Assembly: GCF_048269565.1 (NCBI RefSeq)
Contig: NZ_JBLXIK010000002.1
Span: 124,001-188,000, forward strand
Direction of reading: 5' to 3'
From: Maricaulis sp048269565
GTDB taxonomy: Bacteria > Pseudomonadota > Alphaproteobacteria > Caulobacterales > Maricaulaceae
Length of the DNA: 64,000 bases
In this document: piece after piece, positions 36,878 to 46,007 of the stretch
How positions within the stretch are numbered: position 1 is the stretch's first letter
How the letters are laid out: every line of letters begins with the position of its first letter
Translations under genes and position numbers: made by a program
The notes under the pieces: model-generated
What the model was told of the DNA's origin: nothing
The model's input: only the letters and a program-made list of their open reading frames with translations
Databases searched by the model: none

Positions 36878-38755
36878 ATGAGCTATCGCACGATTTCGCA
36901 CGCCTCGCTGGCCGGCCTGATGGCTCTGGCCCTGACCGCCTGCGGGCAGACTGCGGACGCCCCGGCGGCCGGGGGCGCTGCGCCGGCGAATGAAAGCGTT
37001 GCCGGAACGACCAGCCCGGCCATCACGACCGCACCCGCCGAGACCATCGATGCCCGGTCCAGCGAGGCTTTCGCCAGCCTGGTCGCCGATTTCGAAGCCT
37101 TCGAACTGGCCAACAATCCCGACGAACGCGGCCGCCGCGGCGATCTCGAGGCGGCCGGGCAATGGCCGGACATCTCGCCGGAGGCGCTGGCGACGCAATT
37201 TGCTGCCGAGGCCGGCTTCCTTGAGCGTCTTGACGCCATCAATGCCGAAGACCTGTCGGCAAGCGACCAGGTCTCCCATGCAGTGCTCGACTATATCCTG
37301 CGCTTTCGCACCGAGTTCGCCCCCTTCGACCAGGCCCGCATCGCCTTTGATTCCGATAGCGGCTTCTTCTTCTGGCCATCCTATGCCGCGGCCTCGGCGC
37401 GCCCGCGCACGATTGCCGAGGGCGAGGCCTGGATTGCCCGCATCAACGGTATCGCCGGCTATTTCCAGCAGAATATCGACTGGATGCAGCGCGGACTCGA
37501 CACCGGCTTCACCCAGCCGCGCATTATCGCGGAATCGGCGGCCGACCAGGTCGCCGGCCTCAGCGATCCGGCGACCCTGCGCGCGATCCTGATCGAGCCG
37601 ATCGACAACCTGCCGACCTCGCTGCCCGCGGCCGAACGGGCCCGGCTCTATGCCGGAGCCACCGCCGCGATCGAAAACTCGGCCCAGCCAGCCTATGCCG
37701 GCCTGGCCAGCTTCCTCCGCGACGAATACGCACCGCAAACCCGGACAAGCCTCGGCATTTCCGAAGCACCTGAGGGCCGTGCCTATTATCAGACCCTGGT
37801 GCGCTACCACACCACGCTCGATACCTCGCCGGAAGAAGTACACGAGCGCGGCCTAGCCGAAGTGGCGCGCATCCGGACCGAGATGGAAGCGGTCATCGCC
37901 GAGAGCGGATTTGACGGCACGTTCGCCGAATTCCTCAACTTCCTGCGCACCGATCCGCAATTCTACGCGACGACGCCAGAGGAATTGCTGATGCATGCCG
38001 CCTGGATCGCCAAGCGGCTCGACGACCAGATGCCGGCCTATTTCGGCCATCTGCCGCGCCTCTCCTATGGCGTGCGCCCTGTGCCGGACACCATGGCGCC
38101 AACCTACACCACCGGCCGCTACTGGTCCGGCGACATGGAGCGCGGCATCGCCGGCGGCTATATGGTCAACACCTATGACCTGACCCAGCGCCCGCTCTAC
38201 ACCCTGCCCGCCCTGACCGCACACGAGGCTGTGCCAGGGCACCATCATCAGGGCTCGATCGCCGCCGAACTGGAGAATGTTCCGGATTTCCGCCGCGACA
38301 CCTATATCACCGCCTTCGGCGAGGGTTGGGGCCTGTATTCCGAGACGCTGGGCCGAGATATGGGCATCTATACGACGCCCTATGAAGAGTTTGGCCGACT
38401 GAGCTATGAGATGTGGCGCGCCTGCCGCCTCGTGGTCGATACCGGGGTGCATTATATGGGCTGGACCCGCGAGGAGGCCGAGGCCTGTTTCCTCGAGAAC
38501 TCCGCCCTGGCGCCGCACAATATCCGTACCGAAGTCCTGCGTTATATCTCCTGGCCGGGCCAGGCGCTGGCCTACAAGACCGGCGAATTGCTGATGCGCG
38601 ACCTGCGTGCCGAAGCCGAGGAGCGCCTGGGCGAGGATTTCAACATTCGCGCCTTCCATGACGTGCTGCTCGCCGACGGCTCCATGCCGCTGTCTGCGCT
38701 GGAGGCCAAGATGCGCCGCTGGATCAACGAAGAAGAAGCCGGAAATCGGAACTAG
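36878..38755 (+). CDS. DUF885 lipoprotein, predicted zinc-dependent hydrolase
   Basis: A 625-aa lipoprotein: lipobox ALTACG with the cysteine at residue 22, then an acidic helical body. The metal-binding HEAVPGHHHQ motif (HExxxH type) is followed by a distal glutamate region (FGEGWGLYSE), the DUF885/peptidase-like arrangement. It probably cleaves peptides in the periplasm; the substrate is not established. The ATG at 36878 follows a GGGGGA stretch. It lies between the SDR and a small membrane gene, six bases apart from the latter. Confidence 0.85.
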   Translation: MSYRTISHASLAGLMALALTACGQTADAPAAGGAAPANESVAGTTSPAITTAPAETIDARSSEAFASLVADFEAFELANNPDERGRRGDLEAAGQWPDISPEALATQFAAEAGFLERLDAINAEDLSASDQVSHAVLDYILRFRTEFAPFDQARIAFDSDSGFFFWPSYAAASARPRTIAEGEAWIARINGIAGYFQQNIDWMQRGLDTGFTQPRIIAESAADQVAGLSDPATLRAILIEPIDNLPTSLPAAERARLYAGATAAIENSAQPAYAGLASFLRDEYAPQTRTSLGISEAPEGRAYYQTLVRYHTTLDTSPEEVHERGLAEVARIRTEMEAVIAESGFDGTFAEFLNFLRTDPQFYATTPEELLMHAAWIAKRLDDQMPAYFGHLPRLSYGVRPVPDTMAPTYTTGRYWSGDMERGIAGGYMVNTYDLTQRPLYTLPALTAHEAVPGHHHQGSIAAELENVPDFRRDTYITAFGEGWGLYSETLGRDMGIYTTPYEEFGRLSYEMWRACRLVVDTGVHYMGWTREEAEACFLENSALAPHNIRTEVLRYISWPGQALAYKTGELLMRDLRAEAEERLGEDFNIRAFHDVLLADGSMPLSALEAKMRRWINEEEAGNRN

Positions 38756-38761
38756 ATCACC

Positions 38762-39376
38762 ATGCTCTTCGCCCTCACAGACTTTCTTGTCGTCATTGGC
38801 TGCGGCCTCGGGATCTGGCGGCTCTGGCCGCATCGCCGCAAGGGTGATGTCCGCATGGTCCGGCTGGGACTGGCCTTTGTCGGACTGGCAGCCCTGATCG
38901 GCGCGATCCGGTTCGCCAGCGGCCAGGTCGAGGAGCTAGCCCAATTGCACAGCCTGGCCAGCACATTTGCTGGCGCGGCCGGCATGTTGTTGATCGCCCT
39001 TGGTCTGGCCTGGGAGGCCTTTCCCATTCGCTGGCCTCCGGGCGTGGGTCGGTATCTGCGGATCGGGATTTCAGTTGTGACCATTGTCATGATGGCCTGG
39101 CCAGGCAGTGAGGACATTCTCGCCCTGCTGCCACAACTGGCCCTGCTTCTCGGTCTGGCCGCCAGCATCGCCCTGTTGCTACATCGCCGTTGGCAGACCG
39201 GACTCATCTGGCTGTTCGCATGGTTATTACTGGCCTATGCCTCGATCATGATCGGCGGCAGCCGCGAAGAGACCACATTCGGAATCGCCAACTGGCACGT
39301 CTACCACACGCTTCTGGCGCTCTGGGCGATTCTGGCGGGCGAAGCGATGCGGCGGGTGATTGCCAGCCGCGCTTGA
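38762..39376 (+). CDS. membrane protein of unknown function
   Basis: A 204-aa protein with about six hydrophobic segments (LTDFLVVIGCGLGIW; LGLAFVGLAALIGAIRF; ASTFAGAAGMLLIALGLAW; IGISVVTIVMMAW; LALLLGLAASIALLL; WLFAWLLLAYASIMIGG; HTLLALWAILAG) and short loops. No family is recognised. It starts six bases after the DUF885 gene, suggesting cotranscription, and precedes mtaB by 35 bases. Confidence 0.6.
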   Translation: MLFALTDFLVVIGCGLGIWRLWPHRRKGDVRMVRLGLAFVGLAALIGAIRFASGQVEELAQLHSLASTFAGAAGMLLIALGLAWEAFPIRWPPGVGRYLRIGISVVTIVMMAWPGSEDILALLPQLALLLGLAASIALLLHRRWQTGLIWLFAWLLLAYASIMIGGSREETTFGIANWHVYHTLLALWAILAGEAMRRVIASRA

Positions 39377-39411
39377 CCTGGAGGCGCGGCTCCACCACTT
39401 ATCCACGCTCC

Positions 39412-40746
39412 ATGAGCGCGCGCACAGACAATCCCGCCGCCTCCGGTGCCGACACGCCCTCCACGCGTGAGACGGATCCGGAAAACGGCCTTGAAATCCT
39501 GACCTTCGGCTGCCGGCTGAATGCCTGGGAAAGCGAAGTCATGCGCGCCCATGCCCGCGAGGCCGGGCTCGACAATGCCATCCTGGTCAATACCTGCGCC
39601 GTAACCTCGGAAGCCGTGCGCCAGGCGCGCCAGTCGATCCGCAAGGCCCGCCGCGCCAACCCCGATGCGAAAATCATCGTGACCGGCTGCGCCGCCCAGG
39701 TCGATCCGGCCATGTTCGCCGCCATGCCGGAAGTCGACCGCGTCGTCGGCAATGCGGAAAAACTGCGCGCCGAGACCTTCAACCCGGTCACCCTGCTGGG
39801 CGGCACCGAGAAGATCCGCGTCAATGATATCATGAGCGTGCGCGAGACCGCCGGCCATCTGGTCGAAGGCATGGAGGGGCGCGCGCGCGCCTATGTCCAG
39901 GTCCAGAATGGCTGCGATCACCGCTGCACCTTCTGCATCATCCCGTTCGGCCGCGGCAATTCACGCTCGGTCCCCGCCGGCGAGATCGTCGAGCAGATCA
40001 AGGCGCTGGTCGGATCGGGCCATAGCGAGGTCGTGCTGACCGGCGTCGACCTCACTTCCTGGGGCGGCGATCTGCCGGGCACGCCGCCTTTGGGCCGGCT
40101 GGTGCAGGCGATCCTGAAACAAGTGCCCGACCTGCCGCGCCTGCGCCTGTCCTCGATCGATGCGATCGAGATTGACGACGCGCTGTTCGAGGCCGTCACC
40201 GGCGAGGCGCGCATCGCGCCCTATCTGCACCTGTCCCTGCAGGCCGGCGACAATATGATCCTCAAACGTATGAAGCGCCGCCACTCGCGCGAGGACGCGA
40301 TCGCGCTATGCAACCGGCTCAAGGCTGCGCGGCCGGAGATTGCCTTTGGCGCCGACATCATTGCCGGCTTCCCGACCGAGACCGAAGCGATGTTCGAAAA
40401 TTCTCTGAAACTGGTCGATGAGTGCCAGCTCGCCTATCTGCACGTCTTCCCCTATTCGCCGCGCCCCGGCACGCCCGCCGCGCGCATGCCGCAGCTGGAG
40501 AAGTCCGTCATCAAGGCCCGCGCGGCGCGTCTGCGCGACAAGGCCGACCGGGTCCTGGCGGCGCATCTCGATACGATGATCGGTACCGTCAGCGGTGCCC
40601 TGATGGAAAAGCCCGGCTTTGCCCGTGCCGGGAATTTTGCCGCCATTCGCCTGCCGGAGACCGAATTTCCGCGCGCCGGCGCTCTGGTGAATATCCATGT
40701 CACCCATCATGACGGGCGCGAGCTGCACGGGGAGCTCACAGAATGA
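39412..40746 (+). CDS. mtaB: tRNA t6A37 methylthiotransferase MtaB
   Basis: Radical SAM methylthiotransferase that converts t6A37 to ms2t6A37 in tRNAs reading ANN codons. The 444-aa product has the N-terminal cluster cysteines at C34, C62 and C93 (TFGCRLN, NTCAVT, TGCAAQ). The radical SAM set is C168, C172 and C175 in NGCDHRCTFCIIPFGRG, followed by PTETEAMFE and a TRAM-like C-terminus. The ATG at 39412 gives a longer N-terminus than many homologues and lacks a clear ribosome-binding site; a downstream TTG cannot be excluded. Its stop overlaps the ftsY start by four bases. Confidence 0.93.
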   Translation: MSARTDNPAASGADTPSTRETDPENGLEILTFGCRLNAWESEVMRAHAREAGLDNAILVNTCAVTSEAVRQARQSIRKARRANPDAKIIVTGCAAQVDPAMFAAMPEVDRVVGNAEKLRAETFNPVTLLGGTEKIRVNDIMSVRETAGHLVEGMEGRARAYVQVQNGCDHRCTFCIIPFGRGNSRSVPAGEIVEQIKALVGSGHSEVVLTGVDLTSWGGDLPGTPPLGRLVQAILKQVPDLPRLRLSSIDAIEIDDALFEAVTGEARIAPYLHLSLQAGDNMILKRMKRRHSREDAIALCNRLKAARPEIAFGADIIAGFPTETEAMFENSLKLVDECQLAYLHVFPYSPRPGTPAARMPQLEKSVIKARAARLRDKADRVLAAHLDTMIGTVSGALMEKPGFARAGNFAAIRLPETEFPRAGALVNIHVTHHDGRELHGELTE

Positions 40747-41690
40747 GCGACGACAAACCCACCGAAAAGAAGCGCGGCTTCTTCTCTCGCCTGGTTTCTG
40801 GGCTGAGCAAAAGCTCGTCCAAGCTCGGCGAATCGGTCACCGCGATCTTCACCAAGCGCAAGCTCGACCGCGAGGCGCTGGACGAGCTCGAAGATCTGCT
40901 GATCGCCTCCGATCTCGGCACGGCCGCCGCCCTGCGGGTCACCGACCGGTTGGCGCGCGACCGTTTCGACAAGGAAATCTCCGACGAGGAAGTCCGCGAG
41001 ACCCTCGCCGAAGTGATCTGTGAGACGCTTGCCCCGCTGGAAAAACCGCTGCAGCTGACCGGCACGGACGGCCCGCATGTGATCCTGTTTGTCGGCGTCA
41101 ACGGCTCCGGCAAGACCACGACGCTGGGCAAGATCGCCGTCAAGCTCAAGCGCGAGGGCCGCGACCCGATCCTCGTCGCCGGTGACACCTTCCGCGCCGC
41201 GGCAATCGAGCAGGTCTCGGTCTGGGGCGAGCGGGCGAAATCGCCCGTCATCAAGCGCGAGATCGGTGCCGATGCTGCCGGACTGGCCTTTGACGCGCTG
41301 GAACAGGCCGAACGCGAGGGCCGCGACACGGTGCTGATCGACACCGCCGGCCGGCTTCAGAACAAGGCCGAGCTGATGGACGAGCTGCGCAAGATCGTCC
41401 GCGTCATCCGCAAGAAAAACCCCTCCGCCCCGCACGAGACGGTGCTGGTGCTCGATGGCACGGTCGGTTCCAATGCCGTCTCCCAGGCCCAGGCCTTCCT
41501 CGATGCAGCCCAGATCACCGGCCTGGTGATGACCAAGCTCGACGGCACCGCCAAAGGCGGCGCCCTGGTGCAGGTGGCCGAGAAATTCCAGCTGCCGATC
41601 CACTATATCGGCATCGGCGAAGGCGAGGACGATCTGCAGGCCTTCAACGCCCGCGACTTCTCGCGGGCGCTGGCCGGGCTGGAAAGCTGA
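40743..41690 (+). CDS. ftsY: signal recognition particle receptor FtsY
   Basis: GTPase receptor that docks ribosome-SRP complexes at the inner membrane. The 315-aa product has a short N-region, the NG-domain P-loop GVNGSGKTT (residues 118-126), DTAGRL and TKLDGTAKGG. The N-terminal acidic A-domain is short, as in many alphaproteobacteria. The segment usually reading DATTGQNA here reads DGTVGSNA, a mild variant near the nucleotide-binding loop. It overlaps mtaB (ATGA). Confidence 0.96.
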   Translation: MSDDKPTEKKRGFFSRLVSGLSKSSSKLGESVTAIFTKRKLDREALDELEDLLIASDLGTAAALRVTDRLARDRFDKEISDEEVRETLAEVICETLAPLEKPLQLTGTDGPHVILFVGVNGSGKTTTLGKIAVKLKREGRDPILVAGDTFRAAAIEQVSVWGERAKSPVIKREIGADAAGLAFDALEQAEREGRDTVLIDTAGRLQNKAELMDELRKIVRVIRKKNPSAPHETVLVLDGTVGSNAVSQAQAFLDAAQITGLVMTKLDGTAKGGALVQVAEKFQLPIHYIGIGEGEDDLQAFNARDFSRALAGLES

Positions 41691-41694
41691 CAGA

Positions 41695-42468
41695 TCAGCC
41701 GCTCGCGATCACCGTGTTTTTGTTGAGAATATTCGCCAGCAGATTCAGGTCACGCGCCTGATTGGTGAAGTCGAGACGCGCCTGCCGCAGCTGAAGATTG
41801 ATCTGGTCGACATAATACAAGATCACGGCCCAATCCGCCTGGGTCGGGGCGCCCGCGGCCTGCCGGACGCTGCGCTGGCCGTTTGCCAGCGCCGAGCCAA
41901 GGCTTTCAGGGACCGGCTCCACCCGCTTCAGGTCGCGCTCGATTTTCCGCAGGATGGAGTTGACCTCCGTCACCCATTCAACCCGGACGTTGGTCTGGCC
42001 AGAGGCCCCGCCAGCGAGCGACTGGAACCTGAAAAAGGACAGGTCGCGCATTTGGCAGTCCGTGAACTGCTCGCGATGCACTTTCGAACCTGAAAAATCG
42101 GCACGGTTGAGCGTGCAGTGCTCGAACACGGCGCCGGTCAGGTCGACATGGCGGAAAATCGTGTTCGACAGATCGCAAAATCTGAACACGGCGCCTTTCA
42201 GGCTGGAAAACGAGAAGTCCGCGCCGGTCGCGGTGGTGCCGTCGAACAGGGACTCGTCGAGATTTGAATTGCAGAAGACGCTGTTCTTGATCGAGACATC
42301 GGTGAAGTCCTGCCCCGGATCCTCGATATCGGAGAAGTCCGAATCGCAAAGAAAGTCGCTGTCGATCAGGCCGGAGGCCATAGACAGGGCGTGGAATGAA
42401 TCCGCCTCAGAGTTGACGACCGCGTCAATAATTCGCCCGACCTCCGGGCTGACATGGATTTTGCTCAT
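41695..42468 (-). CDS. pentapeptide-repeat protein with helical C-terminal domain, unknown function
   Basis: A 257-aa cytoplasmic protein. Residues about 55-140 form pentapeptide-type repeats (VFCNSNLDESLFDGTTATGADFSFSSLKGAVFRFCDLSNTIFRHVDLTGAVFEHCTLNRADFSGS), a right-handed quadrilateral helix. Residues about 160-257 are amphipathic helices (WVTEVNSILRKIERDLKRV; ILYYVDQINLQLRQARLDFTNQARDLNLLANILN) likely to form a coiled-coil bundle. The ATG overlaps the stop of the upstream unknown gene by four bases. It ends four bases from ftsY, tail to tail. Pentapeptide proteins often act as protein-binding or DNA-mimic scaffolds; this one's role is unknown. Confidence 0.85.
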   Translation of the reverse strand: MSKIHVSPEVGRIIDAVVNSEADSFHALSMASGLIDSDFLCDSDFSDIEDPGQDFTDVSIKNSVFCNSNLDESLFDGTTATGADFSFSSLKGAVFRFCDLSNTIFRHVDLTGAVFEHCTLNRADFSGSKVHREQFTDCQMRDLSFFRFQSLAGGASGQTNVRVEWVTEVNSILRKIERDLKRVEPVPESLGSALANGQRSVRQAAGAPTQADWAVILYYVDQINLQLRQARLDFTNQARDLNLLANILNKNTVIASG

Positions 42469-43184
42469 AGCGCGTCACACACCCTGACCGTCATATGCTC
42501 GTCGATTTTGGCGAGCTTTGCGAGCACGCGTCCGAGAAAACCCATTTTTCTCACACTGCCGTCCGCCGCAAGCTTGGACACGACAACATTGTGCCCGTGA
42601 ATGAATTTTTCCACCTTGAGGACAATCTCGGCCTCCCCCTCCTGCTTGCGCATGATTCCGGCCGGCAAATAGTCGGGTTCGGAGTAGTCGAGACGGCTCC
42701 CCTGCTTGGGCGTGAACTTCCAACCATGTCTGTTCTTGAGGCCATTGACCGGCTTCACATAATCATAGGGCGCGTTTCGCGTGTCCTGGACGCTCTCCCG
42801 CTTGCTTTTCTTGCGCTTGCGCCCGCCGGCAGCCAGATTCGGCACCCCGGCTTTGATCGCGTCCTGGCGTTCATCGAGTTCGCCTTCGCGTCGTTCGACC
42901 GTTCGATCGATTGCGGCCAGATTATCAGGCCGCTTCACCTGGCACGACCAACCGGGGACTTCGAACACGAACTGGACATCGCGAAGCGCACACTTCACGT
43001 TCGGAATCGCAATGCCGTCGGTCACGATATCGATGTCGGAGAAGTCATACTTGATCCAAATGTCGCGGTGGTTGCGGCGTGTGGAGTTATCGATCCGGAT
43101 CGAAATGGTGCCGCAGCCGAATTCCACGCACTTCTCACCCGATTTGCCCAGCTCGACCTCAACAGGATAATTCAGTGACGCCAT
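42465..43184 (-). CDS. orphan protein of unknown function, coupled to the pentapeptide-repeat protein
   Basis: A 239-aa cytoplasmic protein that I do not recognise. The N-terminal third is beta-rich (VEVELGKSGEKCVEFGCGTISIRIDNSTRRNHRDIWIKYDFSDIDIVTDGIAIPNVKCALRDVQFVFEVPGWSCQV). The middle is charged with a basic patch (GGRKRKKSKR), and the C-terminal part has YDYVKPVNGLKNRHGWKFTPKQ and a closing helix pair. By eye its base composition is less GC-rich than neighbours. Its stop overlaps the start of the pentapeptide gene, so the two form one translational unit. Confidence 0.7.
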   Translation of the reverse strand: MASLNYPVEVELGKSGEKCVEFGCGTISIRIDNSTRRNHRDIWIKYDFSDIDIVTDGIAIPNVKCALRDVQFVFEVPGWSCQVKRPDNLAAIDRTVERREGELDERQDAIKAGVPNLAAGGRKRKKSKRESVQDTRNAPYDYVKPVNGLKNRHGWKFTPKQGSRLDYSEPDYLPAGIMRKQEGEAEIVLKVEKFIHGHNVVVSKLAADGSVRKMGFLGRVLAKLAKIDEHMTVRVCDAL

Positions 43185-43278
43185 TCACCCAGCCTCTCCA
43201 ACCCAGGGTAGATTTCATCATCGCCTGCCGCTTTGCAAGACCAGGCGAGCGGCCCTGTTCAAACCGGCGCCCCGGCAG

Positions 43279-44127
43279 GTGACCCCGGCTCTCGCCTATG
43301 GCGCGCTCGCGATGCTGGGCTCGGCCCTGGCCCATGCCGGGATGACGCTGTTGACCAAGCGGGCGAAAGACCGGCTGGTGTTTCGCGCCCTGTCGCTGAT
43401 CTTCGTCGCCGGTCTGATGCTGCCCTGGCTGGTGTTCCAGCCCCTGCCCGGCTGGGAGGTGTGGCGCTTTTTGCTGCTCGGCGCGGCGACGATCTGGGCC
43501 TTCAACATGTTGTTGATCGCCGCCTTTGAACGCGGCGAGATGAATCTGGTCTATCCGGTGATGCGCGGCAGCGCCCCGGCGCTGGCGACGCTGGCCGCCT
43601 ACCTCTTTCTCGGCGAGGCCGTGTCGCTGTGGCAGCTGATCGGGCTGGCGATCGCCTCGGCGGCACTGGTCGGCTTTGCCTGGCCGGAAAAGGACGGCAC
43701 ACCGAAGACCCAGGTGCTGCTGATCGCCCTGGCGGCCGCGGGCATGACCGCCAGCTATACCGTGATCGACGCCGCCGGCGTGCGCGCCTCGGGCAATGTG
43801 ATGGTCTATACGGGCTGGTTCTTCGTGCTTTCCGGACTGACGATCGGCCTGACGGCAATCGTCCGGCGTGGCAGCCGCATCTGGACCCTCGCGCGCCAGG
43901 AAACGCGCCCGGCCGCGACCTCGATGCTGTTCAACCTGACCACCTACGGCCTGGCGCTCTACGCCTATTCCATCGCGCCGGTGGCGCCGATGGCGGCCCT
44001 GCGCGAGACCAGTATCGTGTTCGGCGCACTGCTTGCGGCGCTGGTCCTGAAGGAAGCTTTCGGCTTGAAGCGTATTGCGCTGGCCGTGCTATTGGTCACC
44101 GGACTTGTCGTGATGCAGACATTGTGA
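43279..44127 (+). CDS. EamA/DMT-family transporter
   Basis: A 282-aa inner-membrane protein with ten predicted helices in two related halves: AYGALAMLGSALAHAGMTLLTKRA at the start of the first and VLLIALAAAGMTASYTVIDAAGVRASG at the start of the second, each the EamA repeat. It is a drug/metabolite-type exporter; the substrate is not determinable. The frame opens with GTG at 43279 without a clear ribosome-binding site, so the start is approximate. It precedes a YciB-like gene by 17 bases. Confidence 0.8.
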   Translation: MTPALAYGALAMLGSALAHAGMTLLTKRAKDRLVFRALSLIFVAGLMLPWLVFQPLPGWEVWRFLLLGAATIWAFNMLLIAAFERGEMNLVYPVMRGSAPALATLAAYLFLGEAVSLWQLIGLAIASAALVGFAWPEKDGTPKTQVLLIALAAAGMTASYTVIDAAGVRASGNVMVYTGWFFVLSGLTIGLTAIVRRGSRIWTLARQETRPAATSMLFNLTTYGLALYAYSIAPVAPMAALRETSIVFGALLAALVLKEAFGLKRIALAVLLVTGLVVMQTL

Positions 44128-44144
44128 AGACCGAGGAGAGCCCC

Positions 44145-44798
44145 GTGAGCCAGACCGAGACCACGTCGAAACAGACCGCCAGCATGCTGGTTGATTTCGG
44201 TCCCATCGGGGTCTGGATCGTGGTCTACAATCTCGCCCGCGCCTATGCCGGCGACCAGGCGATCTATATCGGCACCGGCGCCTATATGATCGCCGCCGTC
44301 ATCGGACTGGCCTACGCGATCCGGGTCGAGAAACGCTTCCCGCCCATGCTGATCTTCACCACGGTAATCGTGCTGGGCATGGGCACGATCGGCATCGTGC
44401 TGCAGGATCCGATCTTTCTCTATCTCAAGCCGACCATCATCAATCTCTTCTACTCCTTCCTGATCCTGGTCAGCGTCGCGCTCGGGCATAATGTCTGGAA
44501 GGTGTTCTTCGGCAGCGTTTTCAACCTGCCCGAGGAGGCCTGGACCATGCTGGCGGTGCGCTGGGCGATCTGGTTCCAGTTTCTCGCCCTGCTCAACGAG
44601 CTCATGTGGCGCCACATCACCGATTCAGTGGTGCCGGAATCGGCGCGCTGGTTCGCCGAAATCGACCTCTCGGAAAGCTTCTGGGCCAATGCCAAACTCG
44701 GTGTGATGGTGATCAGCATGGTGTTTGCGGCGCTGCAGATGCCGCTATTGCTGAAATACCAGCAGAACGGCGATGAGGACGAACAGGAAGTTGCATAA
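44145..44798 (+). CDS. YciB/IspZ family inner-membrane protein
   Basis: A 217-aa protein with five or six hydrophobic helices. It has the YciB layout: LVDFGPIGVWIVVYNLARAYAGDQAIYIGTGAYMIAAVIGLAYA, KPTIINLFYSFLILVSVALGHNVWKVFFG, and AWTMLAVRWAIWFQFLALLNELMWRH. The family acts in envelope and septation functions in enterobacteria. The acidic tail (GDEDEQEVA) is an addition. The GTG at 44145 has a GAGGAG site; a GTG overlapping the EamA stop is less likely. Confidence 0.85.
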   Translation: MSQTETTSKQTASMLVDFGPIGVWIVVYNLARAYAGDQAIYIGTGAYMIAAVIGLAYAIRVEKRFPPMLIFTTVIVLGMGTIGIVLQDPIFLYLKPTIINLFYSFLILVSVALGHNVWKVFFGSVFNLPEEAWTMLAVRWAIWFQFLALLNELMWRHITDSVVPESARWFAEIDLSESFWANAKLGVMVISMVFAALQMPLLLKYQQNGDEDEQEVA

Positions 44799-44885
44799 GA
44801 AATGCGACGTTCCGTGATCGGACAAATGTCATTTTTGCGTTATAAATCCGCCCTAGGATGATCCTGCCGAGCCCGGGAGACCCAG

Positions 44886-45491
44886 ATGGCGAGCGACAAG
44901 CACAGCCCGAAAGTTTTCGACCTTGCGGACTCGCCGGGGCATTTGCTGCACCGGGCCCAACAGTTTGCCGCCGAGCGTTTCACCAAGTCGATGGCCGGTG
45001 CCAAGTTGACCCAGCGCCAGTTCGCGGTCCTGCACGCAACGTCGGGCAATGAGGGCCTGACCCAGACCGAGCTGGTGAAGACCACAGGCATTGACCGGTC
45101 CACCCTGGCCGAACTGGTCTCGCGCATGGTGCGCAATGGTCTCCTCGTGCGCGAGAAGCTCGCCGATGACGCCCGCGCCAATGCCATCCATCTCAGCGAA
45201 TCCGGCCGCACCCTGCTTGATGCGGCCACGCTTGGCGCCATCGAGGCCGACCGCGCCATTCTCTCCGCCCTGCCCAAGAGCAAGCGCGCCAATTTCCTCG
45301 CCACGCTCGGACGCATCGCCCTGACCCTGGAGAAGGGTGAGGAGGCGGTGAAAAAGGCCAAGGTCAAGGACAAGGAAAAGAAGAAGAAGGCGAAGAAACG
45401 CGCCAAGGAAAAGGCCAAGCTCAAGGCGAAGAAGGCCGAAAAAGCTGAGAAGAAGGCCCGAAAAAGCGCCGGTGAATCCGCCGCGGCCTGA
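44886..45491 (+). CDS. MarR-family regulator with a Lys/Ala-rich C-terminal tail
   Basis: A 201-aa protein. Residues 20-145 are a MarR winged helix (LTQRQFAVLHATSGNEGLTQTELVKTTGIDRSTLAELVSRMVRNGLLVREKLADDARANAIHLSESGR). After residue about 150 it becomes almost pure Lys, Ala and Glu (KAKVKDKEKKKKAKKRAKEKAKLKAKKAEKAEKKARKSAG), a highly basic helical tail like those of histone H1-like bacterial proteins. The tail should bind DNA non-specifically. It is tail to tail with ccmG. Confidence 0.85.
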   Translation: MASDKHSPKVFDLADSPGHLLHRAQQFAAERFTKSMAGAKLTQRQFAVLHATSGNEGLTQTELVKTTGIDRSTLAELVSRMVRNGLLVREKLADDARANAIHLSESGRTLLDAATLGAIEADRAILSALPKSKRANFLATLGRIALTLEKGEEAVKKAKVKDKEKKKKAKKRAKEKAKLKAKKAEKAEKKARKSAGESAAA

Positions 45492-45494
45492 GGC

Positions 45495-46007
45495 CTAGTC
45501 CTGCCCGGCACCGCGCTCCAACGCGGGATAGATCCGGTTGCGCAACACACTCGCCGTGAGCGGGCCGGACCAGCGCGCCAGAATCTGCCCGCCCGCCCCG
45601 ACGACCAGGGTTTCCGGCGTGCCCGCGATACCAAGCGCCTGGGCCGAGCGCCCGTCGACATCCAGCATCACGCCGGCATAGGGGTCGCCCAAACGGTCGA
45701 GCGAAGCATTGGCGGCCGCCGCCGTGTCACGAAAGGCGATGCCGTAAATCGCGACACCCTCGGCCTGCAGTGCCATCAGGACCGGATGCTCCATCTGGCA
45801 ATAGGGACACCAGGACCCCCAGACATTGATCAGATAGGGCCCTTCAATCGCGGCCGGGTCGAAGCCCGACCGGCCATCCAGAACCGCCAGTGTCAGGGCG
45901 GGCATGGGCTCGGGCGCTGCGGGGCGAGCCTGGTACCAGCGCAGGCCCAACACGGTGAGCAGGGCGAGAATGCCCAGGACAGCGAGAAGGCGGATCGCGC
46001 GCGTCAT
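45495..46007 (-). CDS. ccmG: cytochrome c biogenesis thiol:disulfide oxidoreductase CcmG/DsbE
   Basis: Membrane-anchored periplasmic thioredoxin that reduces apocytochrome c or CcmH. The 170-aa product has an N-terminal anchor (LLAVLGILALLTVLGLRW), the active site W-C-P-Y-C with C67 and C70, and the cis-proline segment GIAGTPETLVV. It overlaps ccmD by four bases (ATGA) and is the last gene of ccmABCDG here; the next gene downstream is the MarR regulator on the other strand. Confidence 0.93.
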   Translation of the reverse strand: MTRAIRLLAVLGILALLTVLGLRWYQARPAAPEPMPALTLAVLDGRSGFDPAAIEGPYLINVWGSWCPYCQMEHPVLMALQAEGVAIYGIAFRDTAAAANASLDRLGDPYAGVMLDVDGRSAQALGIAGTPETLVVGAGGQILARWSGPLTASVLRNRIYPALERGAGQD

